64,000 nucleotides of DNA. Origin: Pseudomonas abieticivorans (GTDB lineage Bacteria > Pseudomonadota > Gammaproteobacteria > Pseudomonadales > Pseudomonadaceae). The position numbers and the translations under genes are program-made. Below, one piece after another: positions 9,465-18,404 of the stretch; the first letter of the stretch is position 1, and every line of letters starts with the position of its first letter. The notes beneath the pieces are model-generated. The model ran no database searches, was not told where the DNA came from, and saw only the letters and a list, made by a program, of their open reading frames with translations. Where the stretch lies: NCBI RefSeq assembly GCF_023509015.1, contig NZ_CP094975.1, forward strand, positions 441,501-505,500, in the 5' to 3' direction.

Positions 9465-10520
9465 ATGACCCCCTCCCTGTTCCAGCCCGCTCCACCCTCC
9501 GCGCCACGGGCCAACAACAGGGGGGTACTGTCGGCTGCGGCCAATGGCCTGGACACCTTCATCACCCACCATGGCGGCGATCTGGACCGGGTGTTCGGCC
9601 ATGCCGGCATCGACCCCGAGCAACTGCGCCACCCCACCCTGAGCCTGGGCTTGCCCAATTACTGCCAAGTGCTGGAAGAAGCCGCCCGGCAAACCGGTTG
9701 CGACAACTTCGGGCTGCGTTACGGCGAGCAGTTCCAGCCCCAGGCCCTGGGCCTGCTTGGCTATGTGGGGTTGTGCTCGGGAACGCTGGAAGAGGCGCTG
9801 ATCAATTTTTCCGAAGCCTTTCCTTTTCATCAGCACAGCACGCTGATCCAGTTGGTGGACCAGGGCGAGTGTTACCGTTTTGACTATCAAGTGCGCCATG
9901 GCGCCATTCTGGAACGCCGGCAAGACGCCGAGCTGACCATGGGCATGGCCATGAACCTGGTGCGCCACGTGCTCGGGCCTAAATGGGCGCCGCGCGAAGT
10001 GCTGTTCGAACACTCCCGGCCCCAGGATTGGCAAGAACACCGCGCAGTGTTCGATGCGCCGGTGCGCTTCGATCAGGCTTGCAACTCGCTACTGATTCCC
10101 AAGCGCGAACTGACTGGCAAGACCATGCCCGGCCACGACCCGGTGCTGTTGATGCTGGTCAAGGACGCCATCCGCCAGCTGGGCGAGGCCGACACCGGCC
10201 CCGATCTGCTGGAATGCACCCGGCAACTGATCCGCACGTTGCTGCACCACGGCGAGCCGGTGCTGGAGCAGATCGCCGAGGGGCTGAACCTGACTGACTC
10301 GGCCCTGCAACGCAAACTGCGTGACTTTGGCCTGAGCTTCAGCCAAGTGGTAGACCAGGTTCGCCAGGACCTGGCCTTGCAGTACCTGCGCCAGCAAACC
10401 ATGAGTATTTCCCAACTTGCACCGTTGCTCGGCTATTCGGAAACCAGCGCGTTCTCCCGGGCCTTCAAGCGCTGGTTCGGGGTGAGCCCCAGGCAATGGC
10501 GGCAAACCCCCATCAACTAA
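9465..10520 (+). CDS. AraC-family regulator with arabinose-binding-like N-domain (probable eut regulator)
   Basis: Protein of 351 residues with the long N-terminal domain seen in OruR/ArgR-like Pseudomonas AraC proteins (residues about 20-210, with NYCQVLEEAARQTGCDNFGL and GLLGYVGLCSGTLEEAL). It also has a C-terminal double helix-turn-helix (MSISQLAPLLGYSETSAFSR, FKRWFGVSPRQWRQ). The start at 9465 gives MTPSLFQ; upstream in-frame starts extend into the probable promoter region. Its divergent position next to eat-eutBC suggests it is the ethanolamine-responsive activator. That is inference. Note that a sigma-54-type EatR is known for P. aeruginosa, which is a different regulator family. Confidence 0.82.
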   Translation: MTPSLFQPAPPSAPRANNRGVLSAAANGLDTFITHHGGDLDRVFGHAGIDPEQLRHPTLSLGLPNYCQVLEEAARQTGCDNFGLRYGEQFQPQALGLLGYVGLCSGTLEEALINFSEAFPFHQHSTLIQLVDQGECYRFDYQVRHGAILERRQDAELTMGMAMNLVRHVLGPKWAPREVLFEHSRPQDWQEHRAVFDAPVRFDQACNSLLIPKRELTGKTMPGHDPVLLMLVKDAIRQLGEADTGPDLLECTRQLIRTLLHHGEPVLEQIAEGLNLTDSALQRKLRDFGLSFSQVVDQVRQDLALQYLRQQTMSISQLAPLLGYSETSAFSRAFKRWFGVSPRQWRQTPIN

Positions 10521-10551
10521 CCCGCCCCTACCGGCAACCGCTCCACACCCT

Positions 10552-11352
10552 GTAGGAGCGGATTTATCCGCGAAAAGATCGCCGCAGTGCCTCTGGTCGT
10601 GCGCGGCGTGGCCTTCGCGGATGAATCCGCTCCTACTGGCTACCGCACCCCCTGTAGAAGCGGATTTATCCGCGAAAAGATCGCCGCAGTGCCTCTGGTC
10701 GTGCGCGGCGTGGCCTTCGCGGATCAATCCGCTCCTACTGGCTACCGCCCCCCCTGTAGGAGCGGATTTATCCGCGAAAAGATCGCCACAGTGTCTCTGG
10801 TCGTGCGCGGTGCGGCCTTCGCGGATCAATCCGCTCCTACTGGCTACCGCCCCCTCCCGTAGGAGCGGATTCATCCGCGAAAAGATCGCCGCGGTGCCGC
10901 TGGTCGTACGCGGTGCGGCCTTCGCGGATCAATCCGCTCCTACTGGCTACCGCCCCCCCGTAGGAGCGGATTCATCCGCGAAAAGATCGCCGCGGTGCCT
11001 CTGGTCGTGCGCGGTGCGGCCTTCGCGGATCAATCCGCTCCTACTGGCTACCGCCCCCCCCCGTAGGAGCGGATTCATCCGCGAAAAGATCGCCGCAGTG
11101 CCTCCGGTCGTGCGCGGCGTGGCCTTCGCGGATCAATCCGCTCCTACTGGCTACCGCCCCCCCCCGTAGGAGCGGATTTATCCGCGAAAAAATCGCCGCG
11201 GTGCCTCTGGTCGTGCGCGGTGCGGCCTTCGCGGATCAATCCGCTCCTACTGGCTACCGCCCCCCCCGTAGGAGCGGATTCATCCGCGAAAAGATCGCCG
11301 CGGTGCCGCTTGTCGTACGCGGTGCGGCCTTCGCGGATGAATCCGCTCCTAC
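10552..11352. repeat. Tandem array of eight REPIN-like units (16 inverted REP palindromes)
   Basis: This gene-free interval between the eut AraC gene and the convergent GFA gene holds eight copies of a ~102-bp unit, starting at 10552, 10654, 10756, 10859, 10960, 11063, 11166 and 11268. Each unit has a left arm GTAGGAGCGGATTTATCCGC and a right arm that is its inverse, ending ATCCGCTCCTAC, around a ~40-base GC-rich middle. So each unit can fold as one long hairpin with two small palindromes. Units are joined by TGGCTACCG plus a C run of variable length, which explains the 101-103 base periods. Units 1 and 8 have GATGAATCC in the right arm; units 2-7 have GATCAATCC. No RAYT transposase is in the window. 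Open frames crossing the array are by-products of the repeat. Confidence 0.92.
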
Positions 11353-11363
11353 AGGGCATCCCG

Positions 11364-11852
11364 TCAGCGGGTGAGGTTGAGTCGTTCATGCCACTGCGCA
11401 ATCGACTCCTCGGGGTAATGCTCGAACTGTTGGTCGCCCTTCCTTACGTCCACCTCCACCCACGATGCCTTCGAATCCAGTAACAAATGCGTATGTTCCG
11501 GCGGCACCGGCAGCGGTGTGTCGATGGCACTGGCGAAGGGGTGGATCAGCTCCGGCCACTCTGGGCTGAACAGCCACAGGCCGGTGCCGCACAGGTTGCA
11601 AAAGTGCCGCTCGGCGGTGCTGGCGTGGGCGCGGCTGGCGCCTTGTTCCTTCATGCGTGCGTGGTAGATCGAGATGTGCTTGCGGCCCTGTACCTTGAGG
11701 CTTTTTGCGTCGCCGCCCAAGTTGATCGCATAGCCGCCACCGCCTTGGGTCTTGCGGCAGATCGAGCAATAGCAACGTTGGTAAGGATAGGGATGGGCGC
11801 TGTCGAGGCTGAAACTCACGGCGCCGCAATGGCAGGAGCCTTCAAGGTGCAT
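11364..11852 (-). CDS. GFA-family (glutathione-dependent formaldehyde-activating-like) zinc protein
   Basis: Protein of 162 residues in the GFA/CENP-V family. The zinc-binding cysteine pattern is visible: GSCHCGAVSF at residues 5-14, QRCYCSICRKTQGGGG in the next strand, and HFCNLCGTGLW further on. Together these give the seven-cysteine, two-zinc arrangement. The family name comes from a proposed formaldehyde-glutathione condensation, but most members have no proven activity. It converges on the REPIN array; its promoter lies in the ~60 bases before the MFS gene end. No linked formaldehyde dehydrogenase is seen. Confidence 0.88.
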   Translation of the reverse strand: MHLEGSCHCGAVSFSLDSAHPYPYQRCYCSICRKTQGGGGYAINLGGDAKSLKVQGRKHISIYHARMKEQGASRAHASTAERHFCNLCGTGLWLFSPEWPELIHPFASAIDTPLPVPPEHTHLLLDSKASWVEVDVRKGDQQFEHYPEESIAQWHERLNLTR

Positions 11853-11912
11853 GGGGGTAACCTCCAGATCGTGGGGCTTACAACCCTAGACCCTCAATGC
11901 ACACCGTTCGTT

Positions 11913-13094
11913 TCACACCCGCGCCAGCTTGCGCCCGCTGAACGAGACATACATCAGCAGCAGCACCAACACTGCCAAGGCGATCGACAGGTTGCTGAGG
12001 TGGGCAATAAAGCCGATGGCCGCAGGCCCCATCAAGATACCCAAGTACCCCAGCGAGGTCATCGCCGGCACGGCGACGTTCTGCGGCATGACCTTTTGCC
12101 GACCGACTGCAGTGAACAGCACCGGTACGATGTTCGAACACCCGGCCCCCACCAACCCATAGCCCACCAACGCCAGTTGCCAGCCTGGCGCCAGGATCGA
12201 CAGGGCCATGCCCACGGCAGCCAGGGCTCCGCCATATATCACCACCCGTGGCCCGCCCAAGCGGGTGACGATGGCGTCGCCGGTCAAGCGCCCCAACGTC
12301 ATGGTGGCCGCAAAGGTGGCATAGCCCAGGCCTGCGTAGGCGGCCTGCATGCCGTGGGAGCCGACCAGATAGACCGCGCTCCAGTCCAGTATCGCGCCCT
12401 CGGTCTGGAACACGATAAAGCACACCACCCCCAGGAACAGCACGATGCCGTGGGGCACGGCAAACAGCGGGCCGCCGCTGCCACTGCCTTCGCGCAGCAG
12501 GTGCGGCCCGGCGGCCAGCAGCGCCACTGCCGTGATGGCAACCACGCACAGCACCGCCTGCACAGCGCTCAGGTCCAGGCTGAGTAACGCCGTCATGCCC
12601 GCCGCACCAACGATCCCGCCGACACTGAACAGGCCATGGAAACCAGACATCTTCGCCTGGCCACTGGCCCGCTCGACGATCACCGCCTGGATGTTCATGG
12701 CGCAGTCGACGCCCCCGATGGCCGCGCCAAACACCAGGATCGCCAGCATCAAAGACCACAGGTTGGAGGCGATGGCCAAAAATGGCATCACCAGGCACAG
12801 CGCGGTGCCCGCCACCAGGATGACCCGGCGGCAACCAAAGCGCGAAGTAAGAAAACCGGCCATGGGCATGGCCACGATCGAGCCCACGCCCAGGCACAAC
12901 AACAGCAAGCCCAAGGCGCCGTCATCCAGCCCCGCACGTTGTTTGGCCAAGGGCACCAGCGGCGCCCAGGCCGACATGGTGAAGCCTGCGATAAAAAAAG
13001 CGATGCGCGTAGAAAACTGCTCGTACTTGCGCGGCTGCGCCTGGGCATAGGTGCTGCTGGAAGACATTGAAAACGGCCTAGTCGGGGGTGTCAT
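11913..13094 (-). CDS. MFS transporter (YbjJ-like)
   Basis: Major facilitator of 393 residues with about 12 membrane helices. The loop after helix 2 reads MAGFLTSRFGCRRVILVAG, the MFS motif A region, and GGVDCAMNIQAVIVERASGQ followed by GFHGLFSVGGIVGA is typical of the YbjJ branch of uncharacterised sugar-type MFS permeases. Two starts are plausible: 13094 (AAGG upstream) and 13067 (MSSSSTYAQ, AGG upstream), with 384 residues for the shorter form. It stands alone between the GFA gene and the LysR gene, all on the minus strand. The substrate is unknown. Confidence 0.8.
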   Translation of the reverse strand: MTPPTRPFSMSSSSTYAQAQPRKYEQFSTRIAFFIAGFTMSAWAPLVPLAKQRAGLDDGALGLLLLCLGVGSIVAMPMAGFLTSRFGCRRVILVAGTALCLVMPFLAIASNLWSLMLAILVFGAAIGGVDCAMNIQAVIVERASGQAKMSGFHGLFSVGGIVGAAGMTALLSLDLSAVQAVLCVVAITAVALLAAGPHLLREGSGSGGPLFAVPHGIVLFLGVVCFIVFQTEGAILDWSAVYLVGSHGMQAAYAGLGYATFAATMTLGRLTGDAIVTRLGGPRVVIYGGALAAVGMALSILAPGWQLALVGYGLVGAGCSNIVPVLFTAVGRQKVMPQNVAVPAMTSLGYLGILMGPAAIGFIAHLSNLSIALAVLVLLLMYVSFSGRKLARV

Positions 13095-13133
13095 CGGTCA
13101 CAACCTTGGCCGTGACGCGACAGGAAAGCAAGC

Positions 13134-13997
13134 TTAATGCGGCTCAGCCAGGGTGCGCAGCAAAGCCTGAACTGCCGGGCAGCGCAGGCCTGCTGGCGAG
13201 GCCGCCAGGGCAAACTCGCGATAGATTGGCTCGTTCAGTTCGAGTACACGCAAGCCCTGGCGTTCCACCGGCAAGGTCATCTGCGGGACCAGCGTAACGC
13301 CCAACTGTTCACGCACCAAGGCAAACGCGGTGGACCAGTCGCGCACCTCCACCCGCACATCGGCCAATGCGTGGCCTGCGTCAAGGGCGATGCTGCGGGC
13401 ATTCACCGAGCAACCACCAGTGGCCAGCACGAACGGCTCGCCCACCAACGCGGCCAAGGCCACGGGGCCGGCGCCCCAGCGGTGGTTGCGCGGCACCACC
13501 ACGCACCACTGCTCGCGGCCCAATGGCCAGGTCTGGCGCCCTGGGCCGGGGTTGAGTACCACGCCCAGGTCCGCCGTGTCGGCCGCAAGCATCGCCTCCA
13601 CCTCGCTATCACTGGCCTCCAACGCCACCACCTGAATGCCCGGGTGGCGCTGGCGAAGCCTGCGCAGCAAAGGCGGCAACAGGTTCGCCAGCACCATGGG
13701 AAAGCTTGCCAGGCGCACCGTGGCGCGTTGCGCACCGCGCGCAGCATCGGCGCATTGGCGTATGCCGTCGAGCGCCGCGAGCATCAGGCGTGCCTGGGCC
13801 ACCACTTCAAGGCCCACTGCCGTGGGCAGGGTGCTGCGGTGTTCGCGGCTGAACAGGCTGACCTGCAGGTGATCCTCCAACAGCGCAATGGCCTGGCTTG
13901 CGCCGGATTGGGTCATCCCCACCTGCTCGGCAGCACGGGTGATGTTGGCGCAATCGGCCACCGCCACCAGCAGGCGCCAGTGCATCAAATTCATCAT
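13134..13997 (-). CDS. LysR-family transcriptional regulator (divergent to GST)
   Basis: Protein of 287 residues from the ATG at 13997 (MMNLMHWRLLVAVADCANIT). This start places the helix-turn-helix (ITRAAEQVGMTQSGASQAIA, LLEDHLQVSLFSRE) at the normal position near the N-terminus. A start at 14096 would add a 33-residue leader overlapping the divergent gene. The effector domain includes the usual Rossmann-like halves (RLASFPMVLANLLPPLLRRL). It is head to head with the glutathione S-transferase gene about 100 bases away and likely regulates it. Confidence 0.82.
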   Translation of the reverse strand: MMNLMHWRLLVAVADCANITRAAEQVGMTQSGASQAIALLEDHLQVSLFSREHRSTLPTAVGLEVVAQARLMLAALDGIRQCADAARGAQRATVRLASFPMVLANLLPPLLRRLRQRHPGIQVVALEASDSEVEAMLAADTADLGVVLNPGPGRQTWPLGREQWCVVVPRNHRWGAGPVALAALVGEPFVLATGGCSVNARSIALDAGHALADVRVEVRDWSTAFALVREQLGVTLVPQMTLPVERQGLRVLELNEPIYREFALAASPAGLRCPAVQALLRTLAEPH

Positions 13998-14094
13998 GGC
14001 AGTAGCTGGCCTTATGGAAGAACGTTGAATCATTAATTTTACTGCAACCCTGGGCACTTGGACACTGCACGCAACCCTCCAGCGGACACCCCCC

Positions 14095-14691
14095 ATGAAG
14101 CTCTACTACGCCCCACGCACATGCTCCCTGTCACCGCACATCGTGCTGCAAGAATTGGATCTGCCGTTCGAACTGATCCGCGTGAACAACCAGACCAAGC
14201 TCACCGCCCAAGGTGAGGACTTCAGGCTGATCAACCCCAAGGGCTATGTCGCCGCGCTGCAATTGGACGACGGCCGGGTGCTGACCGAGGGCCCGGCCAT
14301 TCTCCAGTACCTGGCCGACCTGAAACCCGAACAGGGGTTAGCTCCCCCACCCGGCAGTTGGCAACGGGTGCGCCTGCAGGAGTGGCTTAACTTCATAGCC
14401 TGCGAGTTGCACGGCGGCCTGGCGCCGCTGTTCAACCCGACGCTTGCGCCGGTGCGCGAGGTGTTTATCCAGCGCCTGCAATTGCGGTTCGCCCTGCTCG
14501 ACCAGCACTTGGCGCAGCAGGCCTGGTTATTGGGCGAGACGTTTGGCGTGGCCGATGCCTACCTGTTCACCGTGATGGGCTGGGCCTGCCATCTGGACAT
14601 TGACCTGGCGCCGTGGCCGGCGCTGCAGCACTACCTGCAACGGCTGGCCCGGCGCCCCTCGGTGTTGGCGGCGCTGGCGGGCGAAGCCTGA
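14095..14691 (+). CDS. Glutathione S-transferase (beta-class-like)
   Basis: Protein of 198 residues. The N-terminal thioredoxin-like domain starts MKLYYAPRTCSLSPHIVLQE, where Cys10 and Ser11 match the beta-class active site. It continues with NPKGYVAALQLDDGRVLTEG, which contains the cis-Pro-equivalent region and the glutathione-binding Glu-Gly. The C-terminal all-helical domain is complete (FGVADAYLFTVMGWACHLDI, with the N-capping-box Asp). It conjugates or transfers glutathione in the cytoplasm; substrate unknown. Divergent from the LysR regulator. The gene begins 84 bases before the start of the next operon region, which is separated from it by its own leader. Confidence 0.9.
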   Translation: MKLYYAPRTCSLSPHIVLQELDLPFELIRVNNQTKLTAQGEDFRLINPKGYVAALQLDDGRVLTEGPAILQYLADLKPEQGLAPPPGSWQRVRLQEWLNFIACELHGGLAPLFNPTLAPVREVFIQRLQLRFALLDQHLAQQAWLLGETFGVADAYLFTVMGWACHLDIDLAPWPALQHYLQRLARRPSVLAALAGEA

Positions 14692-14774
14692 GGTTTCATC
14701 GAGTCAAAACGAACTCACGCGCGATATTTCGATCAGTTCTCAGGTAACCCTGCCTGGGACCAAGGAGACATCGT

Positions 14775-16811
14775 GTGCAACGCCCACCCCTTCGCCGGAT
14801 CCTGACGCTGCTGCCTGGCGTTTTGCTCAGTTTCAATCTGTACGCCGCCACGCCAGCCGCCCCTGCCGAGCCCAAGGAGGTGCTGGTACAGGGCGGCTTG
14901 CTGGAAACCCTCTCCAGCGGGATCGATGAGGTGCAAGACAGCCTGGCCTTGGACGGCCACCTCGCCGACGCCTGGCGCCTGCGGGCTGACCGTGCGGCCG
15001 ACGAGGTCGACCAACTGGTCAACCGCCAGTCGACCCTGTCGCCCCTGGGCCTGATCGGCGACTTCGGTCTGCTCACCCTGTGCTGGATGGTCGCCTTCGG
15101 CCTGCTGTCAGTGTTGGGCCGGCTGTTGGTACGCAGTGCCGGGCGCAAACGCTTTATTGCCCGCAGGCCTCGGGTGTTGGCCTTGCTGGGCTATGTGCTG
15201 CCCTACACGATACCAGCGCTGGCCAGCCTGCCCTTGACGCTGGCGGCCAGTCACAGCCTGCCCCCCTCGGTTGCCCGTGCGCTGGCGCTATGCCTGGGCT
15301 ACGCGACCAGCAGCGGGGTATTCTCGACCTCCATCATCTTGTGCGTGATCGTGCTGTTCAACGCCGGGCACAAACGCACCGCAGTGGCGATCCTGCGCCG
15401 CGAAGCCCCACGGCGGCTGTTTGTGATCGGCTTTCTGGTGGCACTGGCCGACGCCCTGACCAGCCCGCAGATCGCCCGCCAACTGGGCGGCAACATCACC
15501 GCCAGCATCGCCGTGTTCGCCGGCCTGCTGGCCACCCTGGCCTTCGCCGTGCTGGTGATTCGCATGCGCCGCCCGGTCGCGCACCTGATCCGCAACCGCC
15601 CCTTGCATCAACGCCTGCAACATCGGGCGGTGCAAGAGACGCTGCGGATCTTTTCCGGGCTATGGTACCTGCCGATCCTGCTGATGATCCTGGTGTCGGT
15701 GGTGCACTTGATTGGCGCCGGCCAAGGCAGCCAGCAAGCCCTGCAAAGCGCCCTGCTGACCACCCTGTTGCTGGTAGGCACGGTGTTCCTCAGTACCTTG
15801 CTGCAACACCTGTTTCGAAGCCCCGCCGATGAGCCGGCCCAGCGCCTGCGGCCCTACAAGGAACTGCTGCGCAGCCTGGCGCACGCCCTGGCACGCATCG
15901 CCATGGCCGTGGCCTTCATAGAGTTGTTGGGGCGCATCTGGGGTTTGTCGATCCTGGCGTTTGCCGCCAACAACTCCCTGGGCCGGGCCATCAGTGACTC
16001 GATCAGTAGTATTGGCGTGATCCTGCTGGTGACCTGGTTGCTGTGGGTGGTACTGGACACCGCGATCCAGGAAGCCCTGAAACCCTCGGTAGGCAAACGC
16101 GCCTCACGCCAGCCCTCGACCCGGGTCAAGACCATCTTGCCGATGATCCGCAACGCCATCAAAATCATCCTGGTGGTGATCTGCGCGATCACCACCATGG
16201 CCAACCTGGGCATCAACGTGGCGCCCCTGCTGGCCGGTGCCGGGGTGGTGGGCCTGGCCATCGGCTTTGGCTCCCAACAACTGGTGCAGGACGTGATCAC
16301 CGGGCTGTTTATCCTGATCGAAGACACCATCGCCATCGGTGACTGGGTGGTGCTCGACTCCGGCCATGCCGGCACCGTAGAGAGCCTGACCATCCGCACC
16401 CTGCGCCTGCGTGACGGCAAGGGCTTCGTGCACTCGGTGCCGTTTGGCCAGATCAAGGCGGTTACTAACCAGTCACGCCAGTTTGCCTATGCGTTTTTCT
16501 CGGTGCAGGTGAGCTATGAGACCGATGTCGACTCGGCACTGGACATGATCCGCGAAGCGGGCCAGTCCATCAGCGAAGACATCGTGCTCAAACACAACCT
16601 GCAAGGCCCGTTGCAGGTGTTCGGCGTCGACAAGATGGACCTGAACGGCATCACCCTGACGGCGCAATTTCGCACCATCTCCGGTGGCCAGTACGGGGTG
16701 AGCCGGGCGTTCAACGAGCGTTTGAAAAAACTGGTGGACCAGAGCGACAAGGTGCAATTTGCTCAGTACTACCCGCAGTTGGCGTTGCCGCGGCCAGAGG
16801 TTCAGGCTTGA
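14775..16811 (+). CDS. MscS-family mechanosensitive ion channel (GTG start)
   Basis: Protein of 678 residues, much longer than E. coli MscS (286) and similar in plan to the YbiO/YnaI type. It has an N-terminal signal sequence (TLLPGVLLSFNLYAATPAA), a periplasmic stretch to about residue 90, and about nine further membrane helices. The MscS core comes last: pore helix VAPLLAGAGVVGLAIGFGSQ, LVQDVITGLFILIEDTIAIG, then the beta domain (VPFGQIKAVTNQSR). The GTG at 14775 follows AAGGAGA at 14762-14768 with 6-base spacing; no ATG is suitably placed. It opens under membrane tension to release solutes. Transcribed alone. Confidence 0.93.
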   Translation: MQRPPLRRILTLLPGVLLSFNLYAATPAAPAEPKEVLVQGGLLETLSSGIDEVQDSLALDGHLADAWRLRADRAADEVDQLVNRQSTLSPLGLIGDFGLLTLCWMVAFGLLSVLGRLLVRSAGRKRFIARRPRVLALLGYVLPYTIPALASLPLTLAASHSLPPSVARALALCLGYATSSGVFSTSIILCVIVLFNAGHKRTAVAILRREAPRRLFVIGFLVALADALTSPQIARQLGGNITASIAVFAGLLATLAFAVLVIRMRRPVAHLIRNRPLHQRLQHRAVQETLRIFSGLWYLPILLMILVSVVHLIGAGQGSQQALQSALLTTLLLVGTVFLSTLLQHLFRSPADEPAQRLRPYKELLRSLAHALARIAMAVAFIELLGRIWGLSILAFAANNSLGRAISDSISSIGVILLVTWLLWVVLDTAIQEALKPSVGKRASRQPSTRVKTILPMIRNAIKIILVVICAITTMANLGINVAPLLAGAGVVGLAIGFGSQQLVQDVITGLFILIEDTIAIGDWVVLDSGHAGTVESLTIRTLRLRDGKGFVHSVPFGQIKAVTNQSRQFAYAFFSVQVSYETDVDSALDMIREAGQSISEDIVLKHNLQGPLQVFGVDKMDLNGITLTAQFRTISGGQYGVSRAFNERLKKLVDQSDKVQFAQYYPQLALPRPEVQA

Positions 16812-16821
16812 GGCGACCCGC

Positions 16822-18133
16822 TCAACGATCCGCCGCAAACATACTCACCGCCTCTACCGCCCGGCTGGTGCCGTCGTAGATCTGCACGATCACCTCGCCA
16901 GCCTGGTCGGCCAACTCCACGCTTTTGCTGGCCTGCAACCGGGTGGTTTCCATGCTGGCGATGGCGGCGCGGGTTTGTTCCTGGATCAGGTGGATCATGT
17001 TCGAGATCTCGGCCGTTGACCCACTGGTGCGGCCAGCCAGCGAGCGCACCTCGTCCGCGACCACGGCAAAGCCACGGCCCATCTCGCCGGCGCGGGCCGC
17101 TTCGATGGCGGCATTGAGCGCCAGCAGGTTGGTCTGGTCGGCGATGCCGCGGATGGTGTTGACGATGGCCGTGATCTGCTGGGAGCGCTCGCCCAGTTGA
17201 GCGAGTATTTGCGAGGACTCGTCGATGTTACCGGCGATCTCGCGCATCTGCCCGGCCGCCTGCTGGATCACCCCGGTACCTTCCTGGGCCACGCGGCGGG
17301 TGTCCACCGAGATGTGATAAGCCTGGGCGGCGCTCTGGCCGTCATGCTCCTGGCGGTTGATGCGCTCGGTGATGTCGGAGGCGAACTTGACGATCTTGCT
17401 CAGCTTGCCGCTGCTGTCATACACCGGGTTGTAACTGGCCTCCAGGCACACGGTCTGCCCGTGCTTGCCCACGCGCTGGAACTGGCCATTGAAGAACTCG
17501 CCCTTGTTAAGGCTGCGCCAGAACTCCTGGTAATCCTTGCTGGCCGCAAGCGCCGGCGGGCAAAACAGGCTGTGGTGCTTGCCCTTGATCTCGGCCAGGG
17601 TGTAGCCCACGCGGTCGAGAAAGTTGCGATTGGCGGTGATGATGGTGCCGTCCAGGTTGAACTCGATGACCGCCATGGCGCGCTCGATGGCGTGCAACTT
17701 GCCTTCGGCCTCATGCTCCTGCTCGATGCGCGCGGTCACGTCCACCGCGTACTTGACCACCTTGAGCACCCGCCCGCTGGCGTCCTTCACCGGGTTATAG
17801 CTGGCTTGCAACCACACACGGCGGCCCTGTGCGTCGAATCGCTCGAAGGTGTCGGCAACGAACTCCCCGGCCTTGAGCCGCGCCCACAACTGCGTGTACT
17901 CGGCGCTGCGCACGTAGGCAGGGTCAGCAGAACATCCGGTGCGGCTGCCCGATGATCTGCTCGGCGCGGTAACCCATGGTCTTTTCGAAATTGGCGTTGG
18001 CGTGCAGCACCTGGCCGCTGGGGTCGAACTCGATGATCGCCATCGAACGGTCCAGCGCCTGGATCAGGCCTAGCTGGCTGGCCAGGGTCAGTTCGAGGGC
18101 ATCGATGGTCTTGCGGGCAGAGGAAAACAACAT
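16822..18133 (-). pseudogene. PAS-PAS methyl-accepting chemotaxis protein (BdlA-like), broken by a one-base insertion
   Basis: Two adjacent reading frames make one receptor. The first (18133 down to 17924) gives MLFSSARKTIDALELTLASQ and the first half of PAS1, ending at HRMFC then TGA. The second (17913 down to 16822) resumes in another frame with [17 protein letters not shown] and continues through PAS2, then the signalling tip [20 protein letters not shown]. Removing one base (the A at 17926, a T on the coding strand) restores TGC-GAC-CCT-GCC-TAC-GTG and joins FC to [10 protein letters not shown], giving about 437 residues. There are no membrane helices, so the intact protein would be a soluble receptor with the PAS-PAS-MCP plan of P. 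aeruginosa BdlA or Aer-like proteins. Real inactivation, phase variation and a sequencing error are all possible. Confidence 0.85.
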
Positions 18134-18249
18134 GGTGGCTTTCTCAAGGGTTATTGGGTCGCGCTCGGCCTTGAGCAAAGGGACTTTCGATAAACCGATA
18201 TCAAAACGCCTTACTTGTACAAACTTTATACAAAATGAGACAAGCGTAC

Positions 18250-18284
18250 AAGAAAAACCGCCTGGGTTAAGACCCAGGCGGTTT
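18250..18284 (-). terminator. Rho-independent terminator for the 24-residue peptide operon
   Basis: Perfect 13-base-pair stem, AAACCGCCTGGGT at 18255-18267 and ACCCAGGCGGTTT at 18272-18284, loop TAAG. Read on the minus strand the stem is followed by TTTTTCTTG, so it terminates transcripts from the minus-strand genes at 18315-19346. It sits about 30 bases past the small-peptide stop codon and also insulates the chemoreceptor gene. Confidence 0.9.
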
Positions 18285-18314
18285 CAAGGTGTATCGGCAG
18301 TGAACGCGAGGTGT

Positions 18315-18389
18315 TTAGTGCATGAACAGGGCAATCAAAATAATCACCGGGATCGGCACACCGAGGAAAAACAGCAGTAATGAGCGCAT
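18315..18389 (-). CDS. 24-residue hydrophobic micropeptide
   Basis: A complete small gene: ATG at 18389, stop TAA at 18315. The peptide begins MRSLLLFFLGVPIPVIIL and ends IALFMH, so it is a single membrane helix with one N-terminal Arg and a central PIP turn. A GGAG ribosome binding site lies at good spacing (CTGGAGAACGAC before the ATG). It starts 15 bases after the stop codon of the 313-residue membrane protein and is followed by a strong terminator, so it is the last gene of that operon. The combination of start, spacing and terminator supports a real gene. I do not recognise the family; a regulator or partner of the upstream membrane protein is a guess. Confidence 0.65.
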   Translation of the reverse strand: MRSLLLFFLGVPIPVIILIALFMH

Positions 18390-18404
18390 GGTCGTTCTCC
18401 AGGT

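Noticed and set aside
10621..11169. Repetitive 182-residue plus-strand and 260-residue minus-strand open frames in the REPIN array
   Set aside because: They only translate the repeat unit, have no start signals, and would be expected from any 102-bp direct repeat in frame.
11487..12587. 366-residue plus-strand frame opposite the MFS and GFA genes
   Set aside because: Antisense to two well-supported genes; no ribosome binding site and no domain.
17926..17926. Programmed ribosomal frameshift as the reason for the split receptor
   Set aside because: The local sequence TTC-TGC-TGA has no classical slippery heptamer or clear downstream pseudoknot, although TGA in this place resembles prfB-type shifting only loosely; an indel is simpler.
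18214..18252. Inverted repeat CTTGTAC/GTACAAG upstream of the chemoreceptor gene
   Set aside because: Arms are only 7 bases and 25 apart in AT-rich promoter sequence, so chance is likely; not listed as an operator.
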